From contig NZ_JAGSOH010000003.1 of assembly GCF_018139625.1 (NCBI RefSeq), forward strand, positions 62,001 to 126,000: a stretch of 64,000 bases of DNA. The letters are read 5' to 3'. A program made the translations under genes and the position numbers. The notes beneath the pieces were generated by a model, which saw only the letters and a list, made by a program, of their open reading frames with translations, did no database searches and was not told where the DNA came from. Source of the DNA: Actinospica acidithermotolerans. GTDB taxonomy: Bacteria > Actinomycetota > Actinomycetes > Streptomycetales > Catenulisporaceae. Shown one piece after another: positions 51,348-59,828 of this stretch (position 1 is the first letter of the stretch; each line of letters opens with the position of its first letter).

Positions 51348-51680
51348 GTTTGGCCTCCGATCCTGATGCCGAGTCTACGCTCGCCGATCGGCCCGATCGG
51401 CCCGATCGCCGTCGTGGAACCCGGGAGGGGACGGGTCGAGGCAGCCGACACGTGGCATGCGGTGTCACCGGGTTGTGAGCCCGACCTGCGTTCTGGGGCG
51501 CATTGGTGTCGCCGCGGACGCATGGGACTTCCCTGGCCGGTCATGTGGAAGAGACGCCCTGGTCATGCCGTGGCGAGTGCGTCTGCCTACTCGAGGCCGC
51601 TTTCGGTCTTCCGGGGTAGACGCCTCCGGTAGGGCCGGGGCTGCGCGAATGCTCCCGACTGCTTGGGAGGTGGTCTGCCC
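51348..51680. other. Intergenic region without a recognised gene
   Basis: A 333-base gap between the divergent oxygenase-like and transporter-fusion genes. It holds a short 9-base repeat (GATCGGCCC, about 51387-51409) and must contain both promoters. No convincing riboswitch, tRNA or small gene is seen. Confidence 0.4.
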
Positions 51681-53687
51681 GTGTTGAGCGCGCTGCTGGC
51701 CGTGCTGGCCGCCTTCGCCAGTGGCTTGGCCTCGGTGTTGCAGCGCAAGGAGGCGCGGGACCGCCCGGCGAGCGAGAGCCTCAGCTGGAGGCTGCTCTGG
51801 CATCTGGTGCGCCGTCCGGTGTGGCTGGCCGGTATCGCCTGTCTGACCGCGGGCTTCCTGCTCCAGGCAGTGGCTCTCGGGCTCGGCCGGATCTCCGTGG
51901 TCGAGTCGCTGCTCGTGCTGGATCTTCCAGTGGCGCTCGTTTTCTCACCGCTCATTCTGCACGGCAGGCACCTGCGAGCGCGCGAGTGGGCTGCGGTGGC
52001 GGCGATGGTGGGCGGGCTGGCCGGGCTCCTCCTGAGTTTGTCGCCGTCGGGCGGTACGGGCGCGTCGGTGTCCGGGGTGACGTGGGCGCTGGCGGTCGGG
52101 GCGAACGCCCTCCTGGTGCTGGCATGCGTGTTGTGGGCCCGATCGATGCCGGAGGGCACGCGCAAGGCGGCGGTCCTGGGTGTGGCCGTGGGCTGCGGGT
52201 TCGGAATGACCGCGGCTTTGGTCAAGGGCGCGAGCGCCGCCTCCGGCATCGGTGGCCTGTTCACCCGCTGGCAGCTCTACGCCGTGATCATCACGGGGGC
52301 CGGGTCGCTCTTCCTGCTCCAGTCCGCAGTCCGGGCGGGACGCCTGCTGGCCGCGCAGCCGGGCCTGTCGCTCGGCGATCCCGTGATCTCCATCCTGTGG
52401 GGAAGCCTGGTCTTCCGCGAGACCATGCGCGGGGGCTGGCTCATCGTCGCCGCCGCGGCCTCGGCCGCTCTCGTGGGCGGCGCCGTCGTCGTGCTCGCGC
52501 GCTCGCCGCTGCTCGCCGACGACCAGGACGAGCCGGACGAACAGGACGAGCCCGAATCCGGCCGCCGTGATCGGCCGGGCGAGCGGGCACGCCGATCCGG
52601 CCGATCCAGCCGATCCAGGCGAAAGGACACGGCGGACGCGCCAGGGCCGCGCCGGGCCGTGGCGGCCGGATGGACGCGCTGGTGGCAGGCGGTGCGGCGG
52701 CACGCCGCCGTCCCGTACGTCCAGCGCCGCGCGCACGAGATCGCCGGCGTGCTGATCGCGGCGGCCGTGCTGGACCTCGCGGCGGCGTTCGGCCTCGCCC
52801 GCGTCGCCGGCTTCCGGGTACTCCGGCACACGCTCGCCCACTTCGAGCCGCTGTGGCTGATCGCCGCCGCCGCGGGCCTGGCCGTCTCGTTCGCCGGTTT
52901 CGCGGCCTCCTGCCGGGTCATCTACCGCGCCGAGGGCGGACCTGATCCCGGCCGCAGACGGATGACCGCCGTGACGGTCGTCGGCCACGGCGGCCTGCTG
53001 GCGCACGGCCGGGGCGGCCTGGACCGGGACACGCTGCGCGCGGCCGGGGCCAGCGACCGGGAGGCCCGGATGCGCGCGAACGTGCTGGCGGGGATGGAAC
53101 TCGCCGTCCTCGGCTACCTGGGCACGGCGGTGAGCGTCGCCGTCCTCGTACTCGGCCTGACGGCCCCGCCCACCGACTTCACCCTGCCCTGGGCGGTCAT
53201 CCCGATCCCGGCCACTGCAGCGGCCTTGGCCTTCACCGCGTGGCTCCGTCCACGTCTGCGGACGGGCAGCCGCCGACAGGAGAGCCTCGCCATGCTCCTT
53301 GACTCCGCCCTCGTCATCCGGACCCTGCTGCTGCGACCGCGCAAGTACGGCGTCGCCGTGCTCGGCATGCTCGTCTTCTGGCTCGGCGAGGCGTTCTCGG
53401 TCTGGGCCGCGGTCGCGGCGTTCGGATTCCTGATGGACTGGGCCGCGCTCGCCGTCGGCTTCGCCACCGGCATGCTCTTCTCCCGCCGCGTGGGCCCGCT
53501 CGCCGGAGCCGGGCTGCTGATGGTCGTGCTGCCGTTCACGCTCTGGCACAGCGGCGCCCCGGTGGCGATGGCCGTCGCCGCGGTGTTCGTCTACCGGGCG
53601 CTGAGCCTCTGGCTGCCCTTCCCCTTCGCCCTCGTCTACCTGCCCGAGCTGCGCAGACTGAAGCCGTACCGGACTCAGCGGTCGTAG
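51681..53687 (+). CDS. Fusion of a DMT/EamA-type transporter with a flippase-like (UPF0104/AglD-type) domain
   Basis: A 668-residue membrane protein. Residues about 1-280 carry ten probable helices and DMT-like sequence (ASGLASVLQRKEARDRPASE; LSLGDPVISILWGSLVFRET). A highly charged linker at about 281-335 is rich in Asp/Glu and Arg/Ser. Residues about 350-668 carry further helices resembling lysylphosphatidylglycerol-synthase-type integral domains (LLAHGRGGLDRDTLRAAGAS; VFWLGEAFSVWAAVAAFGFL). The GTG at 51681 follows GGGAGG. The domain assignment of the second half is tentative. The protein may move a lipid-linked or small polar compound. Confidence 0.7.
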   Translation: MLSALLAVLAAFASGLASVLQRKEARDRPASESLSWRLLWHLVRRPVWLAGIACLTAGFLLQAVALGLGRISVVESLLVLDLPVALVFSPLILHGRHLRAREWAAVAAMVGGLAGLLLSLSPSGGTGASVSGVTWALAVGANALLVLACVLWARSMPEGTRKAAVLGVAVGCGFGMTAALVKGASAASGIGGLFTRWQLYAVIITGAGSLFLLQSAVRAGRLLAAQPGLSLGDPVISILWGSLVFRETMRGGWLIVAAAASAALVGGAVVVLARSPLLADDQDEPDEQDEPESGRRDRPGERARRSGRSSRSRRKDTADAPGPRRAVAAGWTRWWQAVRRHAAVPYVQRRAHEIAGVLIAAAVLDLAAAFGLARVAGFRVLRHTLAHFEPLWLIAAAAGLAVSFAGFAASCRVIYRAEGGPDPGRRRMTAVTVVGHGGLLAHGRGGLDRDTLRAAGASDREARMRANVLAGMELAVLGYLGTAVSVAVLVLGLTAPPTDFTLPWAVIPIPATAAALAFTAWLRPRLRTGSRRQESLAMLLDSALVIRTLLLRPRKYGVAVLGMLVFWLGEAFSVWAAVAAFGFLMDWAALAVGFATGMLFSRRVGPLAGAGLLMVVLPFTLWHSGAPVAMAVAAVFVYRALSLWLPFPFALVYLPELRRLKPYRTQRS

Positions 53688-53710
53688 ACGAGCCGTGGTC
53701 GGCGGGGGGC

Positions 53711-54472
53711 TCATCGGAGCTCGCGCGGCTCCTCGTGATCGCCGGGGACCGGCCGGATCAGGTCGGGTCCGTTGTTGCGCACGTTGTTGACCTCGGTGCT
53801 CACCGGGTCGACCTGCATCCCGAGGGTGGCCGGCACCAGCATGGCGCGCAGGTCGTCGGCGTCGCCGGGCTCGGGGGCGAGCCAGGCGTCGTAGCCCTCG
53901 GCGGGCACGATCAGCGGGGCGCGGTCGTGAATGCGGCCTACCTCGTCGGTGGCCTGGGTCGTCAAGACGACGCAGGTCCAATGCCAGGCCTCCGGATCGT
54001 CACGGGTTCGCTCCGGATCCCGCCACAGCTCGTAGAGGCCCGCCATCGCCAGGGGCGCGCCGTCCGCGCGGTGGATGAAGTACGGCTGTTTGCGCGCCGC
54101 ACCGCCCTTCTCGCGTGCGGGGGGCTTGTCCCACTCGTAGTAGCCCGATGCCGGCAGGATGCAGCGGCGTTTGGCGAACGCCTGGCGGAACGACGGCTTG
54201 TCCGCCGCGGTCTCGATCCTCGCGTTGATCAGCCGGCTGCCGATCGACGGGTCCTTGGCCCACGACGGCACCAGGCCCCAGTGGAGCACGCGCAGCTGCC
54301 GCTGCCGCGCTCCCGGTCGTTCGCGCGGTTCGCGTGCCATGACGCCCAGGACCGGCTTGGTGGGCGCCACGTTGTAGTCCGGCTCCACCGGAGCGTCCAC
54401 CACGACCCGGTCGACGCCGAACTCCTCGGCCAACTGCTGCGGAGTGTGGACCGCGACGTACCTACCGCACAT
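53711..54472 (-). CDS. SRAP-domain protein (YedK/HMCES-like, abasic-site shield)
   Basis: A 253-residue protein beginning MCGRYV, with the catalytic Cys2 that crosslinks to abasic sites in single-stranded DNA. Other family landmarks are YNVAPTKPVLGV, WGLVPSWAKDPSIG, NARIETAADKPSFRQAF, CILPASGYYEWDKP with the catalytic Glu, and a histidine in RIHDRAPLIV. The ATG at 54472 is fixed by the need for Cys2. It may be SOS-linked, but I see no LexA box. Confidence 0.93.
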   Translation of the reverse strand: MCGRYVAVHTPQQLAEEFGVDRVVVDAPVEPDYNVAPTKPVLGVMAREPRERPGARQRQLRVLHWGLVPSWAKDPSIGSRLINARIETAADKPSFRQAFAKRRCILPASGYYEWDKPPAREKGGAARKQPYFIHRADGAPLAMAGLYELWRDPERTRDDPEAWHWTCVVLTTQATDEVGRIHDRAPLIVPAEGYDAWLAPEPGDADDLRAMLVPATLGMQVDPVSTEVNNVRNNGPDLIRPVPGDHEEPRELR

Positions 54473-54678
54473 GTCTTCGAGCCTACGATCGGCGGCGCGC
54501 CGTCGCCCGTCGGCATCCAGGCCGGAACACGCCGTCGAAGGGGGGCTTGAGGCCTGCCCCAGCAGGTCGCCGGGTTGCGATTGGCTCGGGCACGCCGCCT
54601 CGTTCGGAAAGCGACGGCCGCGCTGCCCGCTCACCCGAACGCCGGGATGAGCGGGCGGCGCCCGTCATACACGGGGTC

Positions 54679-55797
54679 TCAGCCGAGCCGGATCACCGGC
54701 TTGATCGTGCGGCCTTCGTGCATGTCCGCGGCCGCCCGGCCGATCTCATCCAGCGGGTAGTGCCGTACCAGGCGCTCCAGCGGCAGGCGGCCGGCGCGGT
54801 GCAGGGCGACCAGGTGCGGGATGAGGGTCTCCGGGTCGGCGTCGCCGAGGGTGACGCCGATGACGCGCTTGCCGGTCAGCAGGCCCTGGACGTCGAGCGC
54901 CACCTCGGTCCCGGCCGGCGGAGCGCCGACGACCGCGCACGCGCCGCGCGGGGCCAGGGCGTCGACCGCCGTGCGCAGGACCGCCGGGACGGCCGTGGTC
55001 TCGACCGCGTTGTCCGCGCCGCGCCCGCCGGTGGCCTCCAGCAGCGACCGGATCACGTCCTCGGGGCGCAGGCCGGTCGCGTCGATCGTGTGCGTGGCAC
55101 CGAGCTCCCGGGCCAGCTCAAGACGCTCGGGTACGCGGTCGATCGCGACGATCGAGCTCAGCGGCAGCAGGCGCGCTGCCATGACTGCCGCCAGACCGAC
55201 CGCGCCGCTGCCGAAGATCGCGATCGAAGCACCGGGCTCGGGCCGCAGGATGTTCCAGACGCTGCCGAAGCCGGTCTGCACGCCGCAGCCGAGCGGCGCG
55301 AGGACCTCGAGATCCGCGTCCGCGTCCACCTTGACCACGCCGCGCTCGTCGGCCAGCGCGTACTGCGCGAACGACGACTGGCCGAAGAAGTGCCCGCCGA
55401 TCGCGCCGCCGTCGCGCGTGACGGTGGCCGTGCCGTCCGCGCGCACGCCGCTGATCAGGTTGCTCGGCAACCAGGCCGCGCAGTACGCGGGATGCCCGCC
55501 GCGACAGGACTCGCAGCGCCCGCAGGAGGTGAAGCTCAGCAGCACCTTGTCACCGGGCACGACGCGGGTCACGGCGGAGCCGACGCGCTCGACGATCCCC
55601 GCCCCCTCGTGACCGAGGATCCCGGGAAGCTTGAACGGGATGCCGCCGGCCTGGACGCCCAGGTCTGTATGGCAGAGCCCTGCGGCCACGACGCGGACGA
55701 GCACCTCGTCCGGTCGCGGTTCATCGAGCACGACGTCCTGCACGGCGAACGCGGCCCCAGGTCCCTCGACGACCGCGGCTCTGGTCTCGATCGGCAT
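54679..55797 (-). CDS. Zinc-dependent alcohol dehydrogenase, MDR family
   Basis: A 372-residue enzyme of the benzyl/aryl-alcohol dehydrogenase type. The catalytic zinc ligand Cys is in AAGLCHTDLGVQ, with GHEGAGIVERVG supplying His-Glu. The structural zinc lobe is CGRCESCRGGHPAYC. The NAD-binding motif is IAIFGSGAVGLAAV. It oxidises an alcohol to an aldehyde, which the aldehyde dehydrogenase encoded just upstream (17-base gap, same strand) can convert to an acid. The substrate is probably aromatic or a medium-chain alcohol. Confidence 0.92.
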   Translation of the reverse strand: MPIETRAAVVEGPGAAFAVQDVVLDEPRPDEVLVRVVAAGLCHTDLGVQAGGIPFKLPGILGHEGAGIVERVGSAVTRVVPGDKVLLSFTSCGRCESCRGGHPAYCAAWLPSNLISGVRADGTATVTRDGGAIGGHFFGQSSFAQYALADERGVVKVDADADLEVLAPLGCGVQTGFGSVWNILRPEPGASIAIFGSGAVGLAAVMAARLLPLSSIVAIDRVPERLELARELGATHTIDATGLRPEDVIRSLLEATGGRGADNAVETTAVPAVLRTAVDALAPRGACAVVGAPPAGTEVALDVQGLLTGKRVIGVTLGDADPETLIPHLVALHRAGRLPLERLVRHYPLDEIGRAAADMHEGRTIKPVIRLG

Positions 55798-55814
55798 GGA
55801 TGGACTCCTCGTCT

Positions 55815-57272
55815 TCAGGCCACGGAGATGAGCACGGACTTGGTCTGCAGGTACTCGTCGAGGCCCTCGGGACCGCCCTCGCGGCCGTAGCCGGACTGGT
55901 TCACGCCGCCGAACGGCAGCGCGGCGTCGAGCAGCGCCCAGCCGTTGACCCAGACGATCCCCGCGCGCAGCCGCTCCGCGACCCGGTGCGCGCGGGCGAT
56001 GTCGGTCGTCTGCAGTCCGGCGGCGAGTCCGTACTGCGTGCCGTTCGCGAGGGCCACGGCCTCGTCCTCGGTGTCGAACGGCTGGACCGTGAGCACCGGG
56101 CCGAAGATCTCGTCCTGCACGAAGGTCGAGTCCTGCGACACGTCGGCCAGGACGGTCGGCGCCGCCCAGAAGCCGGGCCCGTCGTGCACCGGGCCGCCGC
56201 CGTACACCTTCGCGCCGCCCTGGCCGGCCTTGTCCAGGAAGGCCCGGACCTTGGCGAGGTGCCGGGGTCCGGCCATCGGGCCGATGACGGTGCCCTCGTC
56301 GAAGGGGTCGCCGACCGGGACGTGGCCGATCGCGCCCGCCAGCGCCGCGACGACCTCGTCGTACACGGGACGCTGCACGAGCAGTCGCGATCCGGCCATG
56401 CAGAACTGGCCGGTGTTGAAGACGAAGCCCGAGATCGCGGTGTTGATCGCGGCTTCGAGGTCGGCGTCCGCGAACATGATGTTCGCGCTCTTGCCGCCGA
56501 GCTCGACCGTCACATGCTTGAGCGTCTCGGCCGCGGCCGCCGCGATCCCGCGGCCCACCGCGGTCGAACCGGTGAACGCGATCTTGTCCACCCGCGGATC
56601 GCGCACCAGCGTCTCGCCCACCGAACCGTCGCCCGGCAGCACGTTGAACACGCCGTCCGGGACCCCCGCCTCGTGCAGCACCTCGGCGATCCGCAACGCG
56701 GTCAGCGGAGTCTCCTCGGCGGGCTTGTGGATCACGGTGTTCCCCGCGGCGAGCGCGGGCGCGATCTTGATCGAGGACAGGATGAGCGGGAAGTTGAACG
56801 GCGTGATCGCCGCGACCACGCCGATCGGCTCGCGGCGCGTGTAGGCGAAGGTCGGGCGCCCCGTCCGCCTGACCGAGCCCTCGATCCCGGCCGCCAAGGC
56901 GCCGTAGTAGTCGATCTGGTCGATCGTCGTGGCCACATCCACCATGCGCGTGAACATGATCGGCTTGCCGGTGTCGAGCGACTCGAGCCTGGCCAGCTCC
57001 TCGGCCTGTCCGCGCAGGATCTCCGCCGCCCGAAGCAGGATCCTGCCCCGCTCGCGCGGCGCAAGCCCAGACCACGAGCCGTCGTCGAACGCCCGCCGCG
57101 CGGCGGCCAGCGCGAGCTGCGTCTCGGCCGGTCCGGCCTGGGCGACCGAGGCCACGGCCGCCCCGGTCGCCGGATCCAGGATCTCGCGCACTCCGTCGGC
57201 GGCGACCCACGCCCCGCCGATGAACAGCTCACCCGGCGGCAAGCCGATGTCGTCCTTGATGGTGGGGGGCAT
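55815..57272 (-). CDS. Aldehyde dehydrogenase (NAD-dependent)
   Basis: A 485-residue enzyme of full family length. VITPFNFPLILSSIKIAPAL, AFTGSTAVGRGIAAAAAETL, the general-base Glu in HVTVELGGKSANI and the nucleophile Cys in NTGQFCMAGSRLLV are intact. The C terminus (PFGGVNQSGYGREGG) is typical. It is the first gene of a two-gene operon with the zinc alcohol dehydrogenase, forming an alcohol-to-acid oxidation route. Confidence 0.93.
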   Translation of the reverse strand: MPPTIKDDIGLPPGELFIGGAWVAADGVREILDPATGAAVASVAQAGPAETQLALAAARRAFDDGSWSGLAPRERGRILLRAAEILRGQAEELARLESLDTGKPIMFTRMVDVATTIDQIDYYGALAAGIEGSVRRTGRPTFAYTRREPIGVVAAITPFNFPLILSSIKIAPALAAGNTVIHKPAEETPLTALRIAEVLHEAGVPDGVFNVLPGDGSVGETLVRDPRVDKIAFTGSTAVGRGIAAAAAETLKHVTVELGGKSANIMFADADLEAAINTAISGFVFNTGQFCMAGSRLLVQRPVYDEVVAALAGAIGHVPVGDPFDEGTVIGPMAGPRHLAKVRAFLDKAGQGGAKVYGGGPVHDGPGFWAAPTVLADVSQDSTFVQDEIFGPVLTVQPFDTEDEAVALANGTQYGLAAGLQTTDIARAHRVAERLRAGIVWVNGWALLDAALPFGGVNQSGYGREGGPEGLDEYLQTKSVLISVA

Positions 57273-57370
57273 GGTGCGGTCTCCTCGTCCTCGAGGGGCG
57301 GCGACGCGGGGGCCCCGCGCGTGGAGCCGACATTAGGCAGCTATCCGACTGCCGTCAAGAGTATGCACTG

Positions 57371-57413
57371 CATCCGGCGCGAACATCCGGATGGCGCTGC
57401 ATCCGGATGGCGC
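57371..57413. promoter_or_regulatory. Repeated CATCCGG(ATG) boxes upstream of the aldehyde dehydrogenase operon
   Basis: CATCCGGATGGCGC occurs at 57384-57397 and 57400-57413, with a partial copy, CATCCGGCGC, at 57371. CATCCGGATG is itself a palindrome. The boxes are 99-141 bases upstream of the dehydrogenase start and near the start of the divergent hypothetical gene, so they may control either. Confidence 0.45.
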
Positions 57414-57502
57414 GGCCCGAGACCCCGCCACGTTTCGACAGACGGCAGCACGAGCGAAGGGGATAACCGCTGTGCGGCGAGCGGGTTAGCGGCTATCGTG
57501 AG

Positions 57503-58090
57503 GTGCACGTAGAAGATGGCTTATTCACTTTCAGCTACGGGGGCGGAATGTACCGGCGAACTGCGGGCGGCGGAGCGGGCGGCCGATTTCCCGGTATGGC
57601 GCCGCGTCTCGCGGGCTTTACCGGGCCGGTGGTGGTCGCGGCGGATGTGCCGGAGGGCCTGATCGCTCTGCCCGGGTTCCAGGAGGCCGACGGGCGGCCC
57701 TGGTCTGTGCAGGTGCGGTATCGCGATCCCGGCGATGCGCGGCGGCGCGTGGTCGTGCGCACGACACGCGGCGCTCTGGACTGGACGCCAGTGATCGGCA
57801 CCGTGGAGAACGTGTACACGGTGATGGCCAACTGCGAGGCGAGGCCGGTCGAGCCGGTACTCGAGCACGCGACGCTGGTGGAGGTCGACGACGCTGGTGC
57901 TGTACCAGGCGTGCGGATCGACTGCCGTGACGGTGACTGCGCGGTGGCGTTCGATTGGCAGGGCCAGCACGTCTATGTCGTCGGGGTTCGGGAACTCGTG
58001 GACGGACTGCGACTGCGTAGCGGCGCCGTAGCCGACTTCGAGGCCTACGACGCCGCGCATCTCGCCAGGTACGGCCCGGGGGCTCAGTAG
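57503..58090 (+). CDS. Hypothetical protein
   Basis: Up to 195 residues from a GTG at 57503; the in-frame ATG at 57548, preceded by GGGGGCGGA, is an equally good start (180 residues). It is a soluble, mostly beta-rich protein (GPVVVAADVPEGLIALPGFQ; WSVQVRYRDPGDARRRVVVR). I do not recognise the family. The 3' end overlaps the convergent secreted-protein gene by 7 bases. Confidence 0.6.
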   Translation: MHVEDGLFTFSYGGGMYRRTAGGGAGGRFPGMAPRLAGFTGPVVVAADVPEGLIALPGFQEADGRPWSVQVRYRDPGDARRRVVVRTTRGALDWTPVIGTVENVYTVMANCEARPVEPVLEHATLVEVDDAGAVPGVRIDCRDGDCAVAFDWQGQHVYVVGVRELVDGLRLRSGAVADFEAYDAAHLARYGPGAQ

Positions 58091-58689
58091 AGGTTCGTCG
58101 AGGCGCTGACGTTCGCGGCCTCGCAGGTGGTGCCGTTGTCCAGGAACGCGGCGCCGCTGGTGACCTCGGCCCACGAGTAGCCGGTGACGGAGTGGTGGGT
58201 CTCCCATGTCGTGTACCACTGGTGGTCGCTGGCGAGGTAGTCGCCCCAGCTCTCGTTGCCCACACCGGCGTTGTCGGTGACGGACACATTCCAGCTGAAG
58301 AGCCAGGCGCCGTCGTCGACGGTGAAGCCGGTGTAGACGTTCGCGGCCTTGCCGCCGATGGCGGTGTAGTCCATGGTGGCGGTGCCACAGTTGCCGGGGA
58401 CGGTCGTGTTCGGCACGACCGCGCTGTTCGCGCCCTTGGCGACCGCGTACTGGTGGCCGTCGGGCGCGGTCTTGACCAAGTATCCGTGTGCTCGTGCGAC
58501 TGTGGCATTGAAGCCGACGACGTGCATCTGCACCGTGACCCGCACGGTGTGCGGCGCCGCGGCGGCGCTGGCGGTGCCCGCAGTGGCGGCGGTGAGGCCC
58601 ACCAGCGCAATGACGGCGGCGGACAGCGCGAGCACGCGCCGGCCACTGCCTGATGTGAGTTTGCGCAGGACGGAACCGAACGATCTCAT
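58084..58689 (-). CDS. Secreted protein of unknown function
   Basis: A 201-residue protein. The ATG at 58689 follows GGAGGGGT, a strong ribosome-binding site. A long signal peptide (RRVLALSAAVIALVGLTAAT, cleavage after TASAAAA, near residue 45) precedes a beta-rich mature domain with two cysteines (VPGNCGTATMDYTAIGG; DNGTTCEAANVSAS). The family is not recognised; like the secreted protein at 49629, it is Asn/Tyr/Trp-rich with Thr/Ser stretches. Confidence 0.75.
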   Translation of the reverse strand: MRSFGSVLRKLTSGSGRRVLALSAAVIALVGLTAATAGTASAAAAPHTVRVTVQMHVVGFNATVARAHGYLVKTAPDGHQYAVAKGANSAVVPNTTVPGNCGTATMDYTAIGGKAANVYTGFTVDDGAWLFSWNVSVTDNAGVGNESWGDYLASDHQWYTTWETHHSVTGYSWAEVTSGAAFLDNGTTCEAANVSASTNLY

Positions 58690-58886
58690 CTGACCCCTCC
58701 GGATGATTCGGATGTGCCGTGCGAAGTTGCGGTAAACGGGGAATCGCTCTCTTCCGCCCCCGTCCGAGCAGAGTAGAGCCCTTATTCGCTCGCCCACAAC
58801 TGCTTTACGGTCGCGGCGGCATCCTCGCGGGATCAGGCGGCCGGAACTCCGGCCATGCGGGCTGCCCGGACGGCCGGGGCACGGTC

Positions 58887-59030
58887 GACTGCATCAAGGC
58901 CTTATCCGAGACCGACCTGACTGAGGACCTCAAGCGCATCCAGGTCCCAACTCTGCTCATCCACGGCGACGACGATCAGATCGTTCCGCTCATCGCGTCG
59001 GCCGAGAAGGCGGTCAAGCTCCTGGCATGA
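58887..59030 (+). pseudogene. Relic of an alpha/beta hydrolase (non-haem haloperoxidase-like), internal fragment
   Basis: About 47 residues, DCIKALSETDLTEDLKRIQV, then PTLLIHGDDDQIVPL, match the region before the catalytic Asp and His of haloperoxidase/arylesterase-type hydrolases. The nucleophile region upstream and the catalytic His downstream are both missing. The reading frame continues upstream only as non-family sequence and ends just after AVKLLA. It is a decayed remnant. Confidence 0.6.
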
Positions 59031-59116
59031 CCGACGAAGTCGCCGAGCGCATCGCCACACTCGGCGCCGTGGGTCGGGGAACCTCCAGCGCTTTGGTAGC
59101 CGAGCGGACGTGGGAG
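59027..59116 (+). pseudogene. Relic resembling a Dps/ferritin-like protein fragment
   Basis: Immediately after the hydrolase relic, with a 4-base overlap, a different frame encodes MTDEVAERIATLGAVG, then RGTSSALVAERTW. This resembles the middle of Dps proteins (DEVAERIATLGG). No flanking Dps sequence is present. It appears to be a second gene fragment joined to the first by deletion. It abuts the stop of the TetR gene at 59123. Confidence 0.45.
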
Positions 59117-59122
59117 CCCGGA

Positions 59123-59719
59123 TCATCCTCGCCCGGCGTGATCTGCCGCGGCATCGAACAGCTCGATCGCGGTCGCGGCGGCATGCTCAAGAAGCGCGTC
59201 GGCCGCGGCCCGGTCTGCCAGTGCCCTGGAGATCTGGATGCTGCCGGCCATCATCGCGAACGCCGTCGTTACGGCAGTGCGCGAGGCCGCGGGGTCGCCG
59301 GGCGTCAGACGCTGCGCGAGCGCATCGATGAGCCCACTGAGCCCAGCGGTGTAGGTCTGCCTCGTAGCGTCGGTGCAGCGGCCGATCTCGTCGAGCAATG
59401 CGGCGGACGGGCAGCCGCCGACATGGTCGTCGCGGTGCGCGGCGGACAAATAGCCCCGTACGAACTCCTCGATACCGGCGCGGCCGGCGGGCAGGGCGTC
59501 GACGACTTGCTGCTGCTGGGCGAGCTGGTCTGCTACGGCGTTCGCCACCAGGTCGTCCTTCGAGGCGAAGTGCTTGTAGAAGGCCCCGTTGGTCAGGCCC
59601 GCGTCCGCCATGAGCCCGGCGATGCCGGTGCCGTCGATCCCGTCAGCCTTGAACAGGCGGCCGGCCGAGTCGAGGATCTTCCGCCGCGTCTCGTCCTTGT
59701 GCTCCTTGGAGCGCCTCAC
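59123..59719 (-). CDS. TetR-family repressor
   Basis: A 198-residue regulator. The helix-turn-helix is RRKILDSAGRLFKADGIDGT, then IAGLMADAGLTNGAFYKHFA. It is divergent from the alpha/beta hydrolase gene at 59829. A palindrome, TAGATTA-CAGTCA-TAATCTA (59770-59789), sits in the 109-base intergenic region and is the probable operator for both genes. The subfamily resembles regulators of redox or electrophile responses, but the ligand is unknown. Confidence 0.9.
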   Translation of the reverse strand: MRRSKEHKDETRRKILDSAGRLFKADGIDGTGIAGLMADAGLTNGAFYKHFASKDDLVANAVADQLAQQQQVVDALPAGRAGIEEFVRGYLSAAHRDDHVGGCPSAALLDEIGRCTDATRQTYTAGLSGLIDALAQRLTPGDPAASRTAVTTAFAMMAGSIQISRALADRAAADALLEHAAATAIELFDAAADHAGRG

Positions 59720-59769
59720 ATGTCCTCCCGTGCCAACCGGTCTGGGTTGCGTACCGGGAACCAGTCTAA

Positions 59770-59789
59770 TAGATTACAGTCATAATCTA
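59770..59789. promoter_or_regulatory. TetR operator between divergent TetR and hydrolase genes
   Basis: A perfect 7-base inverted repeat, TAGATTA and TAATCTA, separated by CAGTCA. The AT-rich composition contrasts with its surroundings and is probably also part of the promoter(s). It is 50 bases upstream of the TetR start and 40 bases upstream of the hydrolase start. Confidence 0.6.
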
Positions 59790-59828
59790 AATCAGTCCGT
59801 CAACGCCCCTCCGAAGGAGAGACCCATC

